Source: Streptosporangiales bacterium (lineage in GTDB: Bacteria > Actinomycetota > Actinomycetes > Streptosporangiales > WHST01). Taken from it: a stretch of 37,412 nucleotides of DNA. The notes beneath the pieces were generated by a model. That model was not told the DNA's origin. It saw only the letters and a list, made by a program, of their open reading frames with translations, and searched no databases. The stretch covers positions 1 through 37,412 of the forward strand of contig WHST01000062.1 in the NCBI GenBank assembly GCA_009379955.1. Direction: 5' to 3'. Of this stretch, positions 17,021-25,997 are shown in pieces (within the stretch, counting starts at the first letter, position 1; each line of letters starts with the position of its first letter). Position numbers and translations under genes: made by a program.

Positions 17021-17074
17021 GCACGACATGACGACGCCGCCCCGAGCGTTCGGGGCGGCGTCGTCATGTCGTGC
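17021..17074. terminator. 25-bp perfect hairpin between converging genes
   Basis: Arms 17021-17045 and 17050-17074 are exact complements around a gcgt loop. The stem is GC-rich and sits 7 bases after the PH-domain stop and 16 bases after the end of the secreted-peptide gene on the other strand, ideal for a bidirectional terminator. No T run, as is common in actinomycetes. Confidence 0.85.
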
Positions 17075-17089
17075 GTGGTGAAGGTCGGC

Positions 17090-17302
17090 CTACCTGATCT
17101 CCCAGCCCCAACCGCCGATGGTCGGAGGCTTCGGCTTCGCGACCCCGGCGACGATGGACTGCTCCGTTCCGGTGCCCGCATCCGCGCCGGCGCTGGCGCT
17201 CGAGGCGACGAGCAGACTCGCGGTGATCGCGGCGGCCGAGGCGGCCGTGATGACGAGGCCGCGGAAGGCCGCCCGCAGTCGGCGGCTGGTGGTCTTCGAC
17301 AT
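17090..17302 (-). CDS. Small secreted peptide
   Basis: 70 aa. A twin-basic n-region (TSRRLRAAFRG), a hydrophobic core (about 16-32) and an Ala-x-Ala site (ASSASA, cleavage about 38/39) form a clear Sec-type signal peptide. The mature part would be about 32 residues, with TGTEQSIVAGVAKPKPPTIGG (in part) and the aromatic end GWGWEIR. It has no cysteine. ATG 17302 is preceded by ggag with 8 bases between. I do not recognise the family, and no processing, transport or immunity gene is adjacent. A GGAAC-N17-CGTCC pair at 17386-17360 on the minus strand could be an ECF promoter (weak). Confidence 0.65.
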   Translation of the reverse strand: MSKTTSRRLRAAFRGLVITAASAAAITASLLVASSASAGADAGTGTEQSIVAGVAKPKPPTIGGWGWEIR

Positions 17303-17443
17303 CCCATTGACTCCGATCGTGCGTCCGGCGGTGCTGATTGCCTCCGGCGGTGCCGCCTCGGACGGTACCGGTTTCGCGACGGTTCCGGTGAAACGCGACC
17401 GGTTCAGGTGTGCGGTTCAGACTCTCTGGGTAGGAGGCGCGAC

Positions 17444-18175
17444 ATGACGTGGGCGAGCGGTGGCTGGCAGGAGATCGGCCAGGGCTGGTGGCAGATCCTC
17501 AACATCGCGGTGGCACTGGTGCTGTCGGCGGCGATCGGGCTCGAGCGCGAGCTCAGATACCGCGACGCCGGGCTCCGAACCCAGACGCTCGTCGGCGTGG
17601 CGTCGGCGCTCTTCACGCTCGTCTCGAAGTATGGGTTCAGCGACATCCTCGGCGACGACGTCATCCTGGACCCGTCGCGTGTCGCGGCGCAGATCGTGTC
17701 GGGTATCGGCTTCGTGGGCGCGGGCCTGATCTTCGTCCGCCGCAACGTGGTCCGCGGGCTGACCACGGCGGCCACCGTCTGGCTGACCGCGGCCGTCGGA
17801 GCCGCCGCCGGTGCGGGACTGCCGCTGCTCGCCGTCCTCGTGACCGCGTCGCACTTCCTCGTCGTGTACGGACTGTCGCCGCTCGCCAGGAAGCTGCCCG
17901 ACACCAGGTTCTCCATCAGGCAGCTGCGCGTCGACTACGAGGTGGGCACCGGCGTGCTCGCCCGCGTGCTCGAACGCTGCACCGCGCTCAACTTCGTCGT
18001 CGAGGACCTGGGCTCGCGCCATCTCGACGGCAGCTCGGAGGCGGCTCCGCGGCACGTCTCCGTGCTGCTCCAGCTGCGCGGCAAGCAACCGCTCAGCGAG
18101 CTGGCGTCGGCACTGGACGAGCTGGACGGCGTCACGAGGGTCGTGACCGGCGACCGGGCCGAGGAAGAGGAGTGA
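17444..18175 (+). CDS. MgtC/SapB-family membrane protein
   Basis: 243 aa. Five membrane segments in the first 150 residues with the family motifs LSAAIGLERELRYRDAGLRT (in part), TLVGVASALFTLVS, QIVSGIGFVGAGLIF and RGLTTAATVWLTAAVG. A cytoplasmic ACT-like domain (about 165-240) follows. MgtC proteins affect Mg homeostasis and intracellular survival; the precise activity is not settled. ATG 17444 has a strong aggagg at 17432-17437, 6 bases upstream. Seventy-eight bases separate it from the APC permease on the same strand. Confidence 0.9.
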   Translation: MTWASGGWQEIGQGWWQILNIAVALVLSAAIGLERELRYRDAGLRTQTLVGVASALFTLVSKYGFSDILGDDVILDPSRVAAQIVSGIGFVGAGLIFVRRNVVRGLTTAATVWLTAAVGAAAGAGLPLLAVLVTASHFLVVYGLSPLARKLPDTRFSIRQLRVDYEVGTGVLARVLERCTALNFVVEDLGSRHLDGSSEAAPRHVSVLLQLRGKQPLSELASALDELDGVTRVVTGDRAEEEE

Positions 18176-18253
18176 CCGCACGCGGCGCGCGCTCCTGTGA
18201 GAGACGCGACGTCCGGCAGTACGCGTACCGATATGTCGATCGGGGAGGTACGA

Positions 18254-19720
18254 ATGAGCCTCATGCGCACGAAGTCGGTGGAGCAGTCGATCGACGACAC
18301 CGACCATCCCGAGCACCGGTTGAAGAAGAATCTCACCTCGCGCGACCTCATCGTCTTCGGCATCGGCGTGATCATCGGCACGGGGATCTTCGTGCTCACC
18401 GGGATCCAGGCCGCCGTCAACGCCGGTCCCGCGCTGGTGATCAGCTTCGTCCTCGCCGCGGTCGCCTGCACCCTCGCGGCCATGTGCTACGCCGAGTTCG
18501 CGTCGACGGTGCCGGTCGCCGGCAGCGCGTACACGTTCTCGTACGCCACGCTCGGTGAGTTCGTCGCGTGGATCATCGGTTGGGACCTCGTGCTGGAGTT
18601 CGCCCTCGGCGCGGCGGTCGTGTCACGCGGCTGGTCGGCGTACCTGCAGTCCCTGTTCGGACTGCCCACCTGGCTGGCGGGTGACAAGGCCATCCCGGAC
18701 TTCGGCGCGATCTTCATCGTCGCGGTGCTCGCCGTACTGCTCGTGGTCGGCACCAAGCTGTCCGGGCGCGTCACGGCGGTGCTCGTCGCCGTCAAGCTCG
18801 CCGTCGTTGCGTTCGTGGTGGTCGCCGGACTCTTCTTCATCGAGCCGAGCAACTACCGCCCGTTCATCCCGCCCGCGGAGACCCAGGAGGCCGCCGGCGG
18901 TCTGACGACGCCGCTGTTCCAGCTCATGACCGGTCAGGCCACCCACTTCGGCCTCTTCGGGATCATCGCCGCCGCGTCGATCGTGTTCTTCGCGTACATC
19001 GGCTTCGACGTGGTCGCGACGACCGCGGAGGAGACGAAGAACCCGCAACGCGACGTGCCGCGCGGCATCATCGGGTCACTGGTGATCTGCACGATCCTCT
19101 ACGCGGCGGTGACACTCGTCATCACCGGCATGAAGAAGTACACCGAGCTCAACACCGGCGCGCCGCTCGCCGATGCGTTCACCGACCACGGCACGGTGGG
19201 TGACGTCGCGAGCAAGCTGATCTCCATCGGCGGCATCGTCGGCATCACGTCGGTGATCATGGTGCTGATGCTCGGACAGAGCCGCGTGCTGTTCGCCATG
19301 TCGCGCGACGGCCTGCTGCCGCCGAGGCTCGCCAAGGTGCACCCGCGCTTCGGCACACCGTGGATCATCACGACGGTCACGTCGGTCGGCGTCGCCCTGC
19401 TCGCGGGATTCGTCCCGCTGGCGAAGCTGTCGGAGCTCACCAGCATCGGCACGCTGTTCGCGTTCGTGCTCGTGTCGATCGGGGTGGTCGTGTTGCGCAA
19501 GAAGCGCCCCGACCTGCGCCGCGGGTTCACCGTGCCCGGCGTCCCGTGGCTGCCGATCCTGTCGATCGTCGCGTGCGTGTGGCTGATGCTCAACCTGCCG
19601 GCGGACACCTGGATCAGGTTCCTGATCTGGATGGCGGCGGGCCTGCTCATCTACTTCGTCTACAGCTCGCGCAACAGCCGCCTGGCCAAGGAGGAACGCG
19701 CCGACAAGCTCACTCGGTGA
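18254..19720 (+). CDS. APC-family amino acid permease (cationic amino acid type)
   Basis: 488 aa with about 12 membrane helices. Helix 1 carries the substrate-binding GIGVIIGTGIFVLTG (about 36-50); helix 6 FFAYIGFDVVATTAEETKNPQRD (in part) is the hallmark of the CAT/YfnA-like subgroup. It would import amino acids with protons. The start ATG 18254 follows ggggagg at 18242-18248 with 5 bases between. The 3' end overlaps the converging glcF gene by 11 bases. No regulator is adjacent, and the arginine theme with argG, 14 kb away, may be chance. Confidence 0.9.
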   Translation: MSLMRTKSVEQSIDDTDHPEHRLKKNLTSRDLIVFGIGVIIGTGIFVLTGIQAAVNAGPALVISFVLAAVACTLAAMCYAEFASTVPVAGSAYTFSYATLGEFVAWIIGWDLVLEFALGAAVVSRGWSAYLQSLFGLPTWLAGDKAIPDFGAIFIVAVLAVLLVVGTKLSGRVTAVLVAVKLAVVAFVVVAGLFFIEPSNYRPFIPPAETQEAAGGLTTPLFQLMTGQATHFGLFGIIAAASIVFFAYIGFDVVATTAEETKNPQRDVPRGIIGSLVICTILYAAVTLVITGMKKYTELNTGAPLADAFTDHGTVGDVASKLISIGGIVGITSVIMVLMLGQSRVLFAMSRDGLLPPRLAKVHPRFGTPWIITTVTSVGVALLAGFVPLAKLSELTSIGTLFAFVLVSIGVVVLRKKRPDLRRGFTVPGVPWLPILSIVACVWLMLNLPADTWIRFLIWMAAGLLIYFVYSSRNSRLAKEERADKLTR

Positions 19721-21077
19721 GCTGCGGGCGCTTGGCGAGGCCGTCGACACCGGTGCCGGTGATCGCGGCGTCGAGCAGCTGCGCGGTGTGCACGACCGGC
19801 ATGGGTGCGCCACGCGCGGCGAGACCCTGCGAGATCTGCATCATGCAGCCGGGGTTGGCGGTGACGAGGACGTCGGCGTCGACGCTCGCGACGGCCGCGG
19901 CCTTGCGCTCACCGAGGTCCGCGGCCGCCTCCGGCTGCAGCAGGTTGTAGACACCCGCGGAACCGCAGCACAGGGCAGCGTCGGGGACCTCCACCAACGT
20001 GACCCCCGGCACGCCCTGCAGCAGCCGGCGCGGCTGGGTGCGGATGCCCTGCGCGTGCCCGAGATGACAGGCGTCGTGGTACGCGATCCGCAGTGACAGC
20101 GGCTTGCGCTCGGCGACGGTGCCGAGGTGCACGAGGTACTCGCTGAGGTCGTACACCTTGGCGTGGAACGCCTTGACGCGCTCCGCGTAGGCGGGATCGT
20201 CGGCGAGCAGGTCGACGTACTCCTTCATCGCCGAACCGCAGCCCGCCGCGTTGACGACGACCGCGTCGACGTTGGCCTCGGTGAACATGTCGACGACCGC
20301 GCGGGCGTAGCGTTGCGCCTCGTCCTCGCGCCCGTTGTGCAGCGACAGGGCACCGCAACAGCTCTGCCGGCGCGGCACGATGACGTCGCAGCCCTCGGCC
20401 GCGAGCACGCGGGCGGTGGCGGCGTTGACGTCGGAGAAGAAGACGTCCTGCACGCAGCCGGTCAGCAGGCCGATCACGGCCCGGCGGTCGCCCTGGGCGG
20501 GCACGCGTACCGGGAGATCGGTGCGCTTGCTCAGCGGTGGGGCGATCGACTCCATCGCGCGCAGTGAGCCCGGCAGCCTGCCGTGCAACCGCGTGGCGCG
20601 GACGAGGCGGTCGAGGCGGAGGAACCGGTAGACCTGGAGCAGCGCGCGCATCACGCGCATGCGGCGCTGGTGCGGGAACGTCGCGAAGATGAGGCCGCGC
20701 AGCAGCCGCTGCCCGAGCGGGCGCTTGTGGTTGCGCTCGATCTGCGCCCTCGTCGCGGTGACGATCTTGTCGTACTGCACCCCGGACGGGCACGACGTCA
20801 CGCACGCCATGCAGCCGAGACACCGGTCGATGTGCGTGACGAGCGAGTCGGTCAGCTCCGCGCCCTCGAGCCCCGCCTTGATCAGGTCGATGCGTCCGCG
20901 GGGGGAGTCGGACTCGTGTCCCCACAGCTCGTACGTCGGGCAGGTGGGCAGGCAGAACCCGCAGTGCACGCAGTCGTCGACGAGCTTCGCGGATGGCGGG
21001 CGATGGTCGTCGAACGCACCCATGTCGATCGACCTGACGCGCTCGCCTCCTGCGCTCATCGGTGCCGGGTCACTCAT
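19710..21077 (-). CDS. glcF: Glycolate oxidase iron-sulfur subunit
   Basis: 455 aa. Two 4Fe-4S ferredoxin motifs: C36-x2-C39-x2-C42-x3-C46 (CVHCGFCLPTCP) and C86-x2-C89-x2-C92-x3-C96 (CLGCMACVTSCP). Then two CCG domains with QSCCGALSLHNG, YHDACHLGHAQGI and LCCGSAGVYNL, typical of GlcF/LutA-type subunits. It passes electrons from the FAD subunits to the quinone pool. ATG 21077 starts 3 bases after glcE ends at 21080. Last gene of the glcDEF operon. Confidence 0.93.
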   Translation of the reverse strand: MSDPAPMSAGGERVRSIDMGAFDDHRPPSAKLVDDCVHCGFCLPTCPTYELWGHESDSPRGRIDLIKAGLEGAELTDSLVTHIDRCLGCMACVTSCPSGVQYDKIVTATRAQIERNHKRPLGQRLLRGLIFATFPHQRRMRVMRALLQVYRFLRLDRLVRATRLHGRLPGSLRAMESIAPPLSKRTDLPVRVPAQGDRRAVIGLLTGCVQDVFFSDVNAATARVLAAEGCDVIVPRRQSCCGALSLHNGREDEAQRYARAVVDMFTEANVDAVVVNAAGCGSAMKEYVDLLADDPAYAERVKAFHAKVYDLSEYLVHLGTVAERKPLSLRIAYHDACHLGHAQGIRTQPRRLLQGVPGVTLVEVPDAALCCGSAGVYNLLQPEAAADLGERKAAAVASVDADVLVTANPGCMMQISQGLAARGAPMPVVHTAQLLDAAITGTGVDGLAKRPQLTE

Positions 21078-21079
21078 CG

Positions 21080-22357
21080 TCAGATACCTCCCGCGAACCG
21101 ACCGGGTGACAGCACCCGATCGGGGTCGAACTCCCGCTTGATCCGCTCCATCAGCGCGATGCCGGGGATCGGACCGAACGCGTCGGTGCCGCGCTTGGCC
21201 AGCGCCTGGTGGACGTCGCGGGGCGCGCTCTCGACGAACACCGTGCCGTCGTGCCTGGACGCGACGACGCGCAGCTCCTCGATCGCCGCGACGACCGGCT
21301 CGGTGTCGTACTCGCCGGACACTCCCGCGTGGATCACGCCCACGCCGATGGCGCCGCGGCAGGTGACCGACAGGCCGGCGCGCGCCGCGATCGCCCGGGT
21401 GGCGTCGATCATCGGCCCTGCCACGGACGACGGGACGGCCATGCGCAGCGACGTGCCGCCGCCGTCGGCGGCCGGCCGGGTCCACCAGTCCGGCAGCTGT
21501 GACGGGCCCTCGACCTCGGTGACCTCCGCCTCGACCCCCAGGATCCGCCGCACGGCGTCGGTGCGCGCGGCGACGCCACGCGCGGTGCCCTCGACGGCCA
21601 CGCCGATCGTCAGCGGCCCGTCCCCTGGACCCGCGTCGACCTCGACCGCGGCCGGGACCACCTGGGCGCGGCGCAGCGCGCCGGCGAACCAGCCGGCGAT
21701 CTCGCCCTGGTCGACCGGCACGGTGACGAGGGTCGTGCGCTCGGGCACCGGGTGCAGCCGGAACACGGCCTCGGTGACGATCGCGAGCGTGCCGAGCGAA
21801 CCGACGAGCAGCTTGCCGAGGTCGTAGCCCGCGACGTTCTTCACGACCGCGCCGCCGGAGTGCGCGATGGTGCCGTCGGCGAGCACGACGGTGATGCCGA
21901 TCAGCAGGTCGCGCACGGTGCCGAACGCGTGGCGCAGCGGGCCCGACGGGTCGGCGGCGATGGTGCCGCCAACCGTGCCCCCGACGTAGCCGTCCTGCAC
22001 CGGCAGGCGCGTGGCGAGAGCGAGGCGCTGCCGCTTCGGGAACAGGGAGGCGGACAGCCGCGACATCGGCGTACCGGCGCGCACGCGGGCGACGAGATCG
22101 CCCGCGTTGTGGTCGACGATGCCGACGAGTCCGCTGGTGTCGAGGAGCACGTCGACGTGCTCGGGCGGCTTGCCCCACCCCAGCTTGGTGGCCGTGCCCC
22201 TGGGCACGACCTTCATGCCGCGCTCGGTCGCCATGCGGAGAACCGCGGCGACCTCCTCGGTGGAGCGGGGCGTGGCGATGTACCTGGCCTGGACGTCGGC
22301 GACCGAGTCGACGACGGCCGACGCGTCTTGCAGCCGAACGGCATCGGCGACTGGCAC
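21080..22357 (-). CDS. glcE: Glycolate oxidase FAD-binding subunit
   Basis: 425 aa, FAD_binding_4 fold. The first domain has TPRSTEEVAAVLRMATERGM and PRGTATKLGWG (in place of the PGGGT type loop), then GGTVGGTIAADPSGPLRHAFGT (in part) and KNVAGYDLGKLLVGSLGTLA, the flavin-binding stretch. The C-terminus has the ...FDPDRVLSPGRFAGGI end of the family. GlcE is the shorter, second flavoprotein of the glycolate oxidase complex. GTG 22357 overlaps the glcD stop by one base (TAGTG) with ggagg 8 bases upstream, so the two are coupled. Confidence 0.92.
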   Translation of the reverse strand: MPVADAVRLQDASAVVDSVADVQARYIATPRSTEEVAAVLRMATERGMKVVPRGTATKLGWGKPPEHVDVLLDTSGLVGIVDHNAGDLVARVRAGTPMSRLSASLFPKRQRLALATRLPVQDGYVGGTVGGTIAADPSGPLRHAFGTVRDLLIGITVVLADGTIAHSGGAVVKNVAGYDLGKLLVGSLGTLAIVTEAVFRLHPVPERTTLVTVPVDQGEIAGWFAGALRRAQVVPAAVEVDAGPGDGPLTIGVAVEGTARGVAARTDAVRRILGVEAEVTEVEGPSQLPDWWTRPAADGGGTSLRMAVPSSVAGPMIDATRAIAARAGLSVTCRGAIGVGVIHAGVSGEYDTEPVVAAIEELRVVASRHDGTVFVESAPRDVHQALAKRGTDAFGPIPGIALMERIKREFDPDRVLSPGRFAGGI

Positions 22358-23832
22358 TACATGACCTCCGCGCCTTCGACGGCGGGTTCGTCCGCGCTGT
22401 GCACCCGAGGTACCTCACCACACATCCGCGGCGTGGGGAAGATCTTGCCGGGGTTCGCGAGACCCTTGGGGTCGAAGGCGCAACGCAGCCGCTGCATGGT
22501 GTCGAGGTCGTCGGCGGTGAACATGCGCGGCATGTTCTTCGCCTTGTCGACGCCGACGCCGTGCTCGCCGGTGATCGAGCCGCCGTGCTCGATGCAGAGG
22601 TCGAGAATCGCCCCCGACAGCTCCTCGGCCCGCTCGGCCTCACCCTCGACCCGGGCGTCGAACAGCACGAGCGGGTGCAGGTTGCCGTCGCCCGCGTGGA
22701 AGACGTTGGCGACCCGTACCCCGGACTTCTCGGCGAGCTCGCCCATCCGGTGCAGCACCTTCGGCAGGGTGGTGCGCGGGATGACGCCGTCCTGGATGAT
22801 GTAGTTGGGACTGATCCTGCCCACGGCCGCGAACGCCGACTTGCGTCCCGTCCAGAGCAGCGCACGCTCCTCGTCTGACGCCGCCACCCGGAGCTCGAAC
22901 GCCCCCGCCTGCGCGCACCGCTCCTTCACCTGCTCGAAGGTGTGCTCCACCTCCGCGACCGGCCCGTCGATCTCGACGAGGAGCACGGCACCCGCACCCT
23001 CCGGGTAGCCGCAGCCGACGGCGACCTCGGCCGCCTCGATGGCCAGGGCGTCCATCATCTCGATCGCGGCGGGCACCACGCCGGCGCCGATGATGGAGCT
23101 GACCGCCTCCCCCGCGTCGTCGGTGCTGCGGAAGCCGGCGAGCAGGGTGCTGACCGCCTCCGGGTCGCGGGTGAGGCGAACGGTCACCTCGGTCGCGACG
23201 CCGAGAGTTCCCTCGGACCCGACGAACGCGCCGAGCACGTCGTAGCCGGGGTACTCGGCCGCCTTGCCGCCGAACCGCACGCGGTCGCCGTCCGGCGTCA
23301 CGATCTCGGCGCCGGTGACGTGGTTGGTGGTGAACCCGTACTTCAGGCAGTGGGCGCCACCGGAGTTCTCCGCGACGTTGCCGCCGATGGAGCAGATCTG
23401 CTGGCTCGACGGGTCGGGCGCGTAGTGGAGCCCGTGCGGAGCAGCTGCCTTGCTGATCGCGAGGTTGATGACTCCTGGTTCGACGACGGCGCACGCGTCG
23501 TCGGGGTGGACGGACTTGATCGCGCGCATCTTCGCCGTGACGACGAGCACGCCCTCGGCATGCGGGAGCGCGCCGCCGGACAGTCCCGTGCCCGACCCGC
23601 GGGCGACGAACGGGACCCCGGCGGAGACGCAGGCGCTCACCGTCGCCTGGACGTCCTCGGCACTCTCCGCCAGCACGACGAGACCCGGTCGCACCCGGAA
23701 GTGGGCCAACCCGTCGCACGCGTATGTCTCGAGCTCGGCGGGATCGTCGATCACCTTGTGGGCACCGATCCTGGCGCGGATCTCGGTGCTCACGGGGACC
23801 AGACGCCCTGGTACCTGGGATTGCGTTCTCAC
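22357..23832 (-). CDS. glcD: Glycolate oxidase FAD-linked subunit
   Basis: 491 aa. It oxidises glycolate (or a similar 2-hydroxyacid) to glyoxylate. FAD_binding_4 domain with FVARGSGTGLSGGALP (about 75-90), NVAENSGGAHCLKYG and GSEGTLGVATEVTVRL; the C-terminal domain ends with H-x-GDGN (FHAGDGNLHPL), EHGGSITGEHGVG and FDPKGLANPGKIFP. I start it at GTG 23832 since ggagg lies 7 bases upstream; GTG 23856 has no SD. First gene of glcDEF, divergent from the SMP-30 gene with a palindromic site between. Sequence alone cannot separate glycolate from D-lactate preference. Confidence 0.93.
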   Translation of the reverse strand: MRTQSQVPGRLVPVSTEIRARIGAHKVIDDPAELETYACDGLAHFRVRPGLVVLAESAEDVQATVSACVSAGVPFVARGSGTGLSGGALPHAEGVLVVTAKMRAIKSVHPDDACAVVEPGVINLAISKAAAPHGLHYAPDPSSQQICSIGGNVAENSGGAHCLKYGFTTNHVTGAEIVTPDGDRVRFGGKAAEYPGYDVLGAFVGSEGTLGVATEVTVRLTRDPEAVSTLLAGFRSTDDAGEAVSSIIGAGVVPAAIEMMDALAIEAAEVAVGCGYPEGAGAVLLVEIDGPVAEVEHTFEQVKERCAQAGAFELRVAASDEERALLWTGRKSAFAAVGRISPNYIIQDGVIPRTTLPKVLHRMGELAEKSGVRVANVFHAGDGNLHPLVLFDARVEGEAERAEELSGAILDLCIEHGGSITGEHGVGVDKAKNMPRMFTADDLDTMQRLRCAFDPKGLANPGKIFPTPRMCGEVPRVHSADEPAVEGAEVM

Positions 23833-23888
23833 CAGCAGGCCTCCGGGAGGGGTCACGGCGCCACAGCGGTGTCGATTGGCGGCATAGT

Positions 23889-23904
23889 GGTTTCCTACGA
23901 AACC
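23889..23904. promoter_or_regulatory. Palindromic operator between glcD and SMP-30 gene
   Basis: ggtttc-ctac-gaaacc, perfect arms of 6 with a 4-base centre, in the 181-base divergent region. The TTTC/GAAA form is like IclR-type operators. It could control both directions. No regulator gene lies beside it. Confidence 0.5.
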
Positions 23905-24013
23905 CTTGGGGGGAAGCTATCACCGAGCACCGCCCGAGGTCCCGGGTGGACGACCCGTGACGCGTCCGTCCGGTGGGAGAGGCACGTCACGGCGAAGACA
24001 GGGGTGCGAGAGA

Positions 24014-24877
24014 GTGAAAGCGGAACAGGCGACCGATCCGGTCGCACATCACGGTGAGGGGCCGGTGTGGGACTCGGCCACGGGTCGGCTGCTGTCGGTC
24101 GACATGCTCGACGGTGACGTGCTCTTCCTCGACCCGGAGACGGGCACGACGACGCGCACCCACGTGCACTGCGTGGTCGGGTGCGTCCGGCCACGCAGGT
24201 CCGGTGGCTACGTCCTCGCGGTCGAGCGCGGATTCGCGTTCCTCGACGCCGACTCGCAGACGCCTGAGCTCATGCCGGAGCTGTGGACCGACAGGTACGT
24301 ACGGATGAACGAGGGCGGCTGCGACCCGCAGGGACGCTTCTACTGCGGCTCGATGGCGTACGACCAGCGCGAGGGCAGGGGCACGGTGTGGCGGCTCGAC
24401 ACCGACGGCCACGCCGAGCACGTTCTCGAGGAGGTCACGGTCTCCAACGGGATCGTCTGGAGCCTCGACGGGTCGACGGTGTACTACATCGACACGCCCA
24501 CGCGCCGGATCGACGCCTTCACCTTCGACGCCGACACGGGCCGGTTCGCCGACCGGCGTCCGTTCGTCACGGTGCCCGACGACGTCGAGGGCAAGCCGGA
24601 CGGCATGACCATCGACACCGAGGGCGGGCTGTGGGTCGCGTTCTTCGGCGGGAGCTGCGTCCGCCGGTACGACACCACCGGCACGGTGCAGGAGCAGATC
24701 GACGTGCCGGTGACGCAGGTGACCGCCTGCGCGTTCGGCGGGCCCGACCTCGACGAGCTGTACATCAGCACCTCGAGCTACGGCCTCGGACACCACCACG
24801 AGGAGCCGGAAGCAGGCGCTCTCTTCCGCGCGCGGCCCGGTGCCACGGGCGTCCCTGTCGTCGCGTACGCCGGCTGA
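24014..24877 (+). CDS. SMP-30/gluconolactonase-family lactonase
   Basis: 287 aa, six-bladed propeller. The metal ligands are in place: E15 (GEGPVWD), N145 (VSNGIVWS) and D196 (GKPDGMTID), with N99 (VRMNEGGCDPQG) at the substrate site. It would open a sugar lactone such as gluconolactone. Start GTG 24014 begins directly at the family N-terminus; SD weak (gagaga). It is followed after 22 bases by the PfkB-family gene and is divergent from glcDEF, so lactone, sugar acid and hydroxyacid use may be linked. Confidence 0.9.
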   Translation: MKAEQATDPVAHHGEGPVWDSATGRLLSVDMLDGDVLFLDPETGTTTRTHVHCVVGCVRPRRSGGYVLAVERGFAFLDADSQTPELMPELWTDRYVRMNEGGCDPQGRFYCGSMAYDQREGRGTVWRLDTDGHAEHVLEEVTVSNGIVWSLDGSTVYYIDTPTRRIDAFTFDADTGRFADRRPFVTVPDDVEGKPDGMTIDTEGGLWVAFFGGSCVRRYDTTGTVQEQIDVPVTQVTACAFGGPDLDELYISTSSYGLGHHHEEPEAGALFRARPGATGVPVVAYAG

Positions 24878-24899
24878 CCGCGCGTCACGAGTCGCGGAG

Positions 24900-25862
24900 A
24901 TGCAGGCACCGTCGCAGGAGCGCCGCAGACTCGTCTTCGTCGGCAGCGTCCTCGTCGACCTGGTCGTCCGGGTCGACGAGCTCCCCGGGCGGGGTGCGGA
25001 CATCCTCGCGCGGGGCGCCCACGCCACGCCGGGCGCCGGCTTCGACGTGCTCGCCGCCGCCGCGAGACACGGCCTCCCCGCCGCGTTCGCCGGGCGGCAC
25101 GGCGACGGCCCCTTCGGCTCCCGGGTCGAGGAGTCGCTCGCGGCCGAGGGGATCGACGTGCTGCTCCCGGCCACACACGGCGACGACACGGGCTTCCGAG
25201 TGGGACTCGTGGAGCGGGGCGGCGACCGCACGTTCGTGACCTGCGCGGGTGCCGAGTCGCGTCTCGACACCGCCGACCTCGCGGGGCTCCGGCTCGAGTC
25301 CACCGACGTCGTCCACGTCAGCGGGCGCGACCTCGCGCAGCCGGGCGCCGGCACGGCGATCGCCGGCTGGCTGCGCACCCTGCCCGCCGACATCGCGGTC
25401 TCGCTCGAGGTCGGTCCGCGTCACGACGACGTCCCGTCGGACGTGCACACCCGGGTGCTGCGCCGCTGCGACGTCGTCTCGATGCCGTTGTCGGCGACCG
25501 GCAGCCTGCTCGGCACGAGCGGGGTCAAGGCGGCGGCGGAGGCGCTCCACGACTACGCCCCACGCCTCACCGCGGCGGTGTTCCGTCGTGGCGTCGACGG
25601 CTGTTGGGCGTACGACGCGGAGTCGGGCAGCGCACCTGTCGAGGTGCCCGCGCCCCCGCTCGACCCGACCGACGGCACGCGCATGGACGGCACGCACACG
25701 GGCGTCGTGCTGGCCGGACTCGCTCGCGGCCTCCCCGTCGCGACGGCCGCGCTGCGGGCGAACGTCGCCGCGCTGCTCGGCGCGTCCGGCCGCGACGCCG
25801 CCGACATCGCATCCGCCGCCACCGTCGACCGCTTCCTCGGCACGAGGTGGAACGGATCCTGA
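24900..25862 (+). CDS. PfkB/ribokinase-family protein with altered catalytic loop
   Basis: 320 aa with the ribokinase fold: GSVLVDLVVRVDELPGRG (in part, 15-32), the GG-like ATPGAGFDVLAAAARHG (42-58), and a substrate-lid region GDDTGFRVGLVE. The usual anion hole and catalytic base motif DTxGAGD is replaced by TDGTRMDGTHTG (257-268). Aligned on the following THTG, the catalytic Asp position is G264 and an Asp sits one residue earlier (D263). The protein may be a weak kinase or a non-catalytic sugar binder. ATG 24900 follows cggag; start moderately sure. Probably cotranscribed with the SMP-30 gene. Confidence 0.85.
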   Translation: MQAPSQERRRLVFVGSVLVDLVVRVDELPGRGADILARGAHATPGAGFDVLAAAARHGLPAAFAGRHGDGPFGSRVEESLAAEGIDVLLPATHGDDTGFRVGLVERGGDRTFVTCAGAESRLDTADLAGLRLESTDVVHVSGRDLAQPGAGTAIAGWLRTLPADIAVSLEVGPRHDDVPSDVHTRVLRRCDVVSMPLSATGSLLGTSGVKAAAEALHDYAPRLTAAVFRRGVDGCWAYDAESGSAPVEVPAPPLDPTDGTRMDGTHTGVVLAGLARGLPVATAALRANVAALLGASGRDAADIASAATVDRFLGTRWNGS

Positions 25863-25997
25863 CCGTGCCCCGAACATCCATATGTCGCGTTTGGACACGC
25901 CCGTCCGCCCCGGCGGACAACGAGGCCCCCGGCCATGTATCGTCCTCCGCGGTGCACTAGCAGGTGCGCCGTACGACGTACGAGGAAGTAGAGAAAC

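Noticed and set aside
19710-22865. A 1051-codon open frame on the minus strand
   Set aside because: Only its last 455 codons are glcF. The upstream part runs in the wrong frame through glcE and glcD, an effect of high GC.
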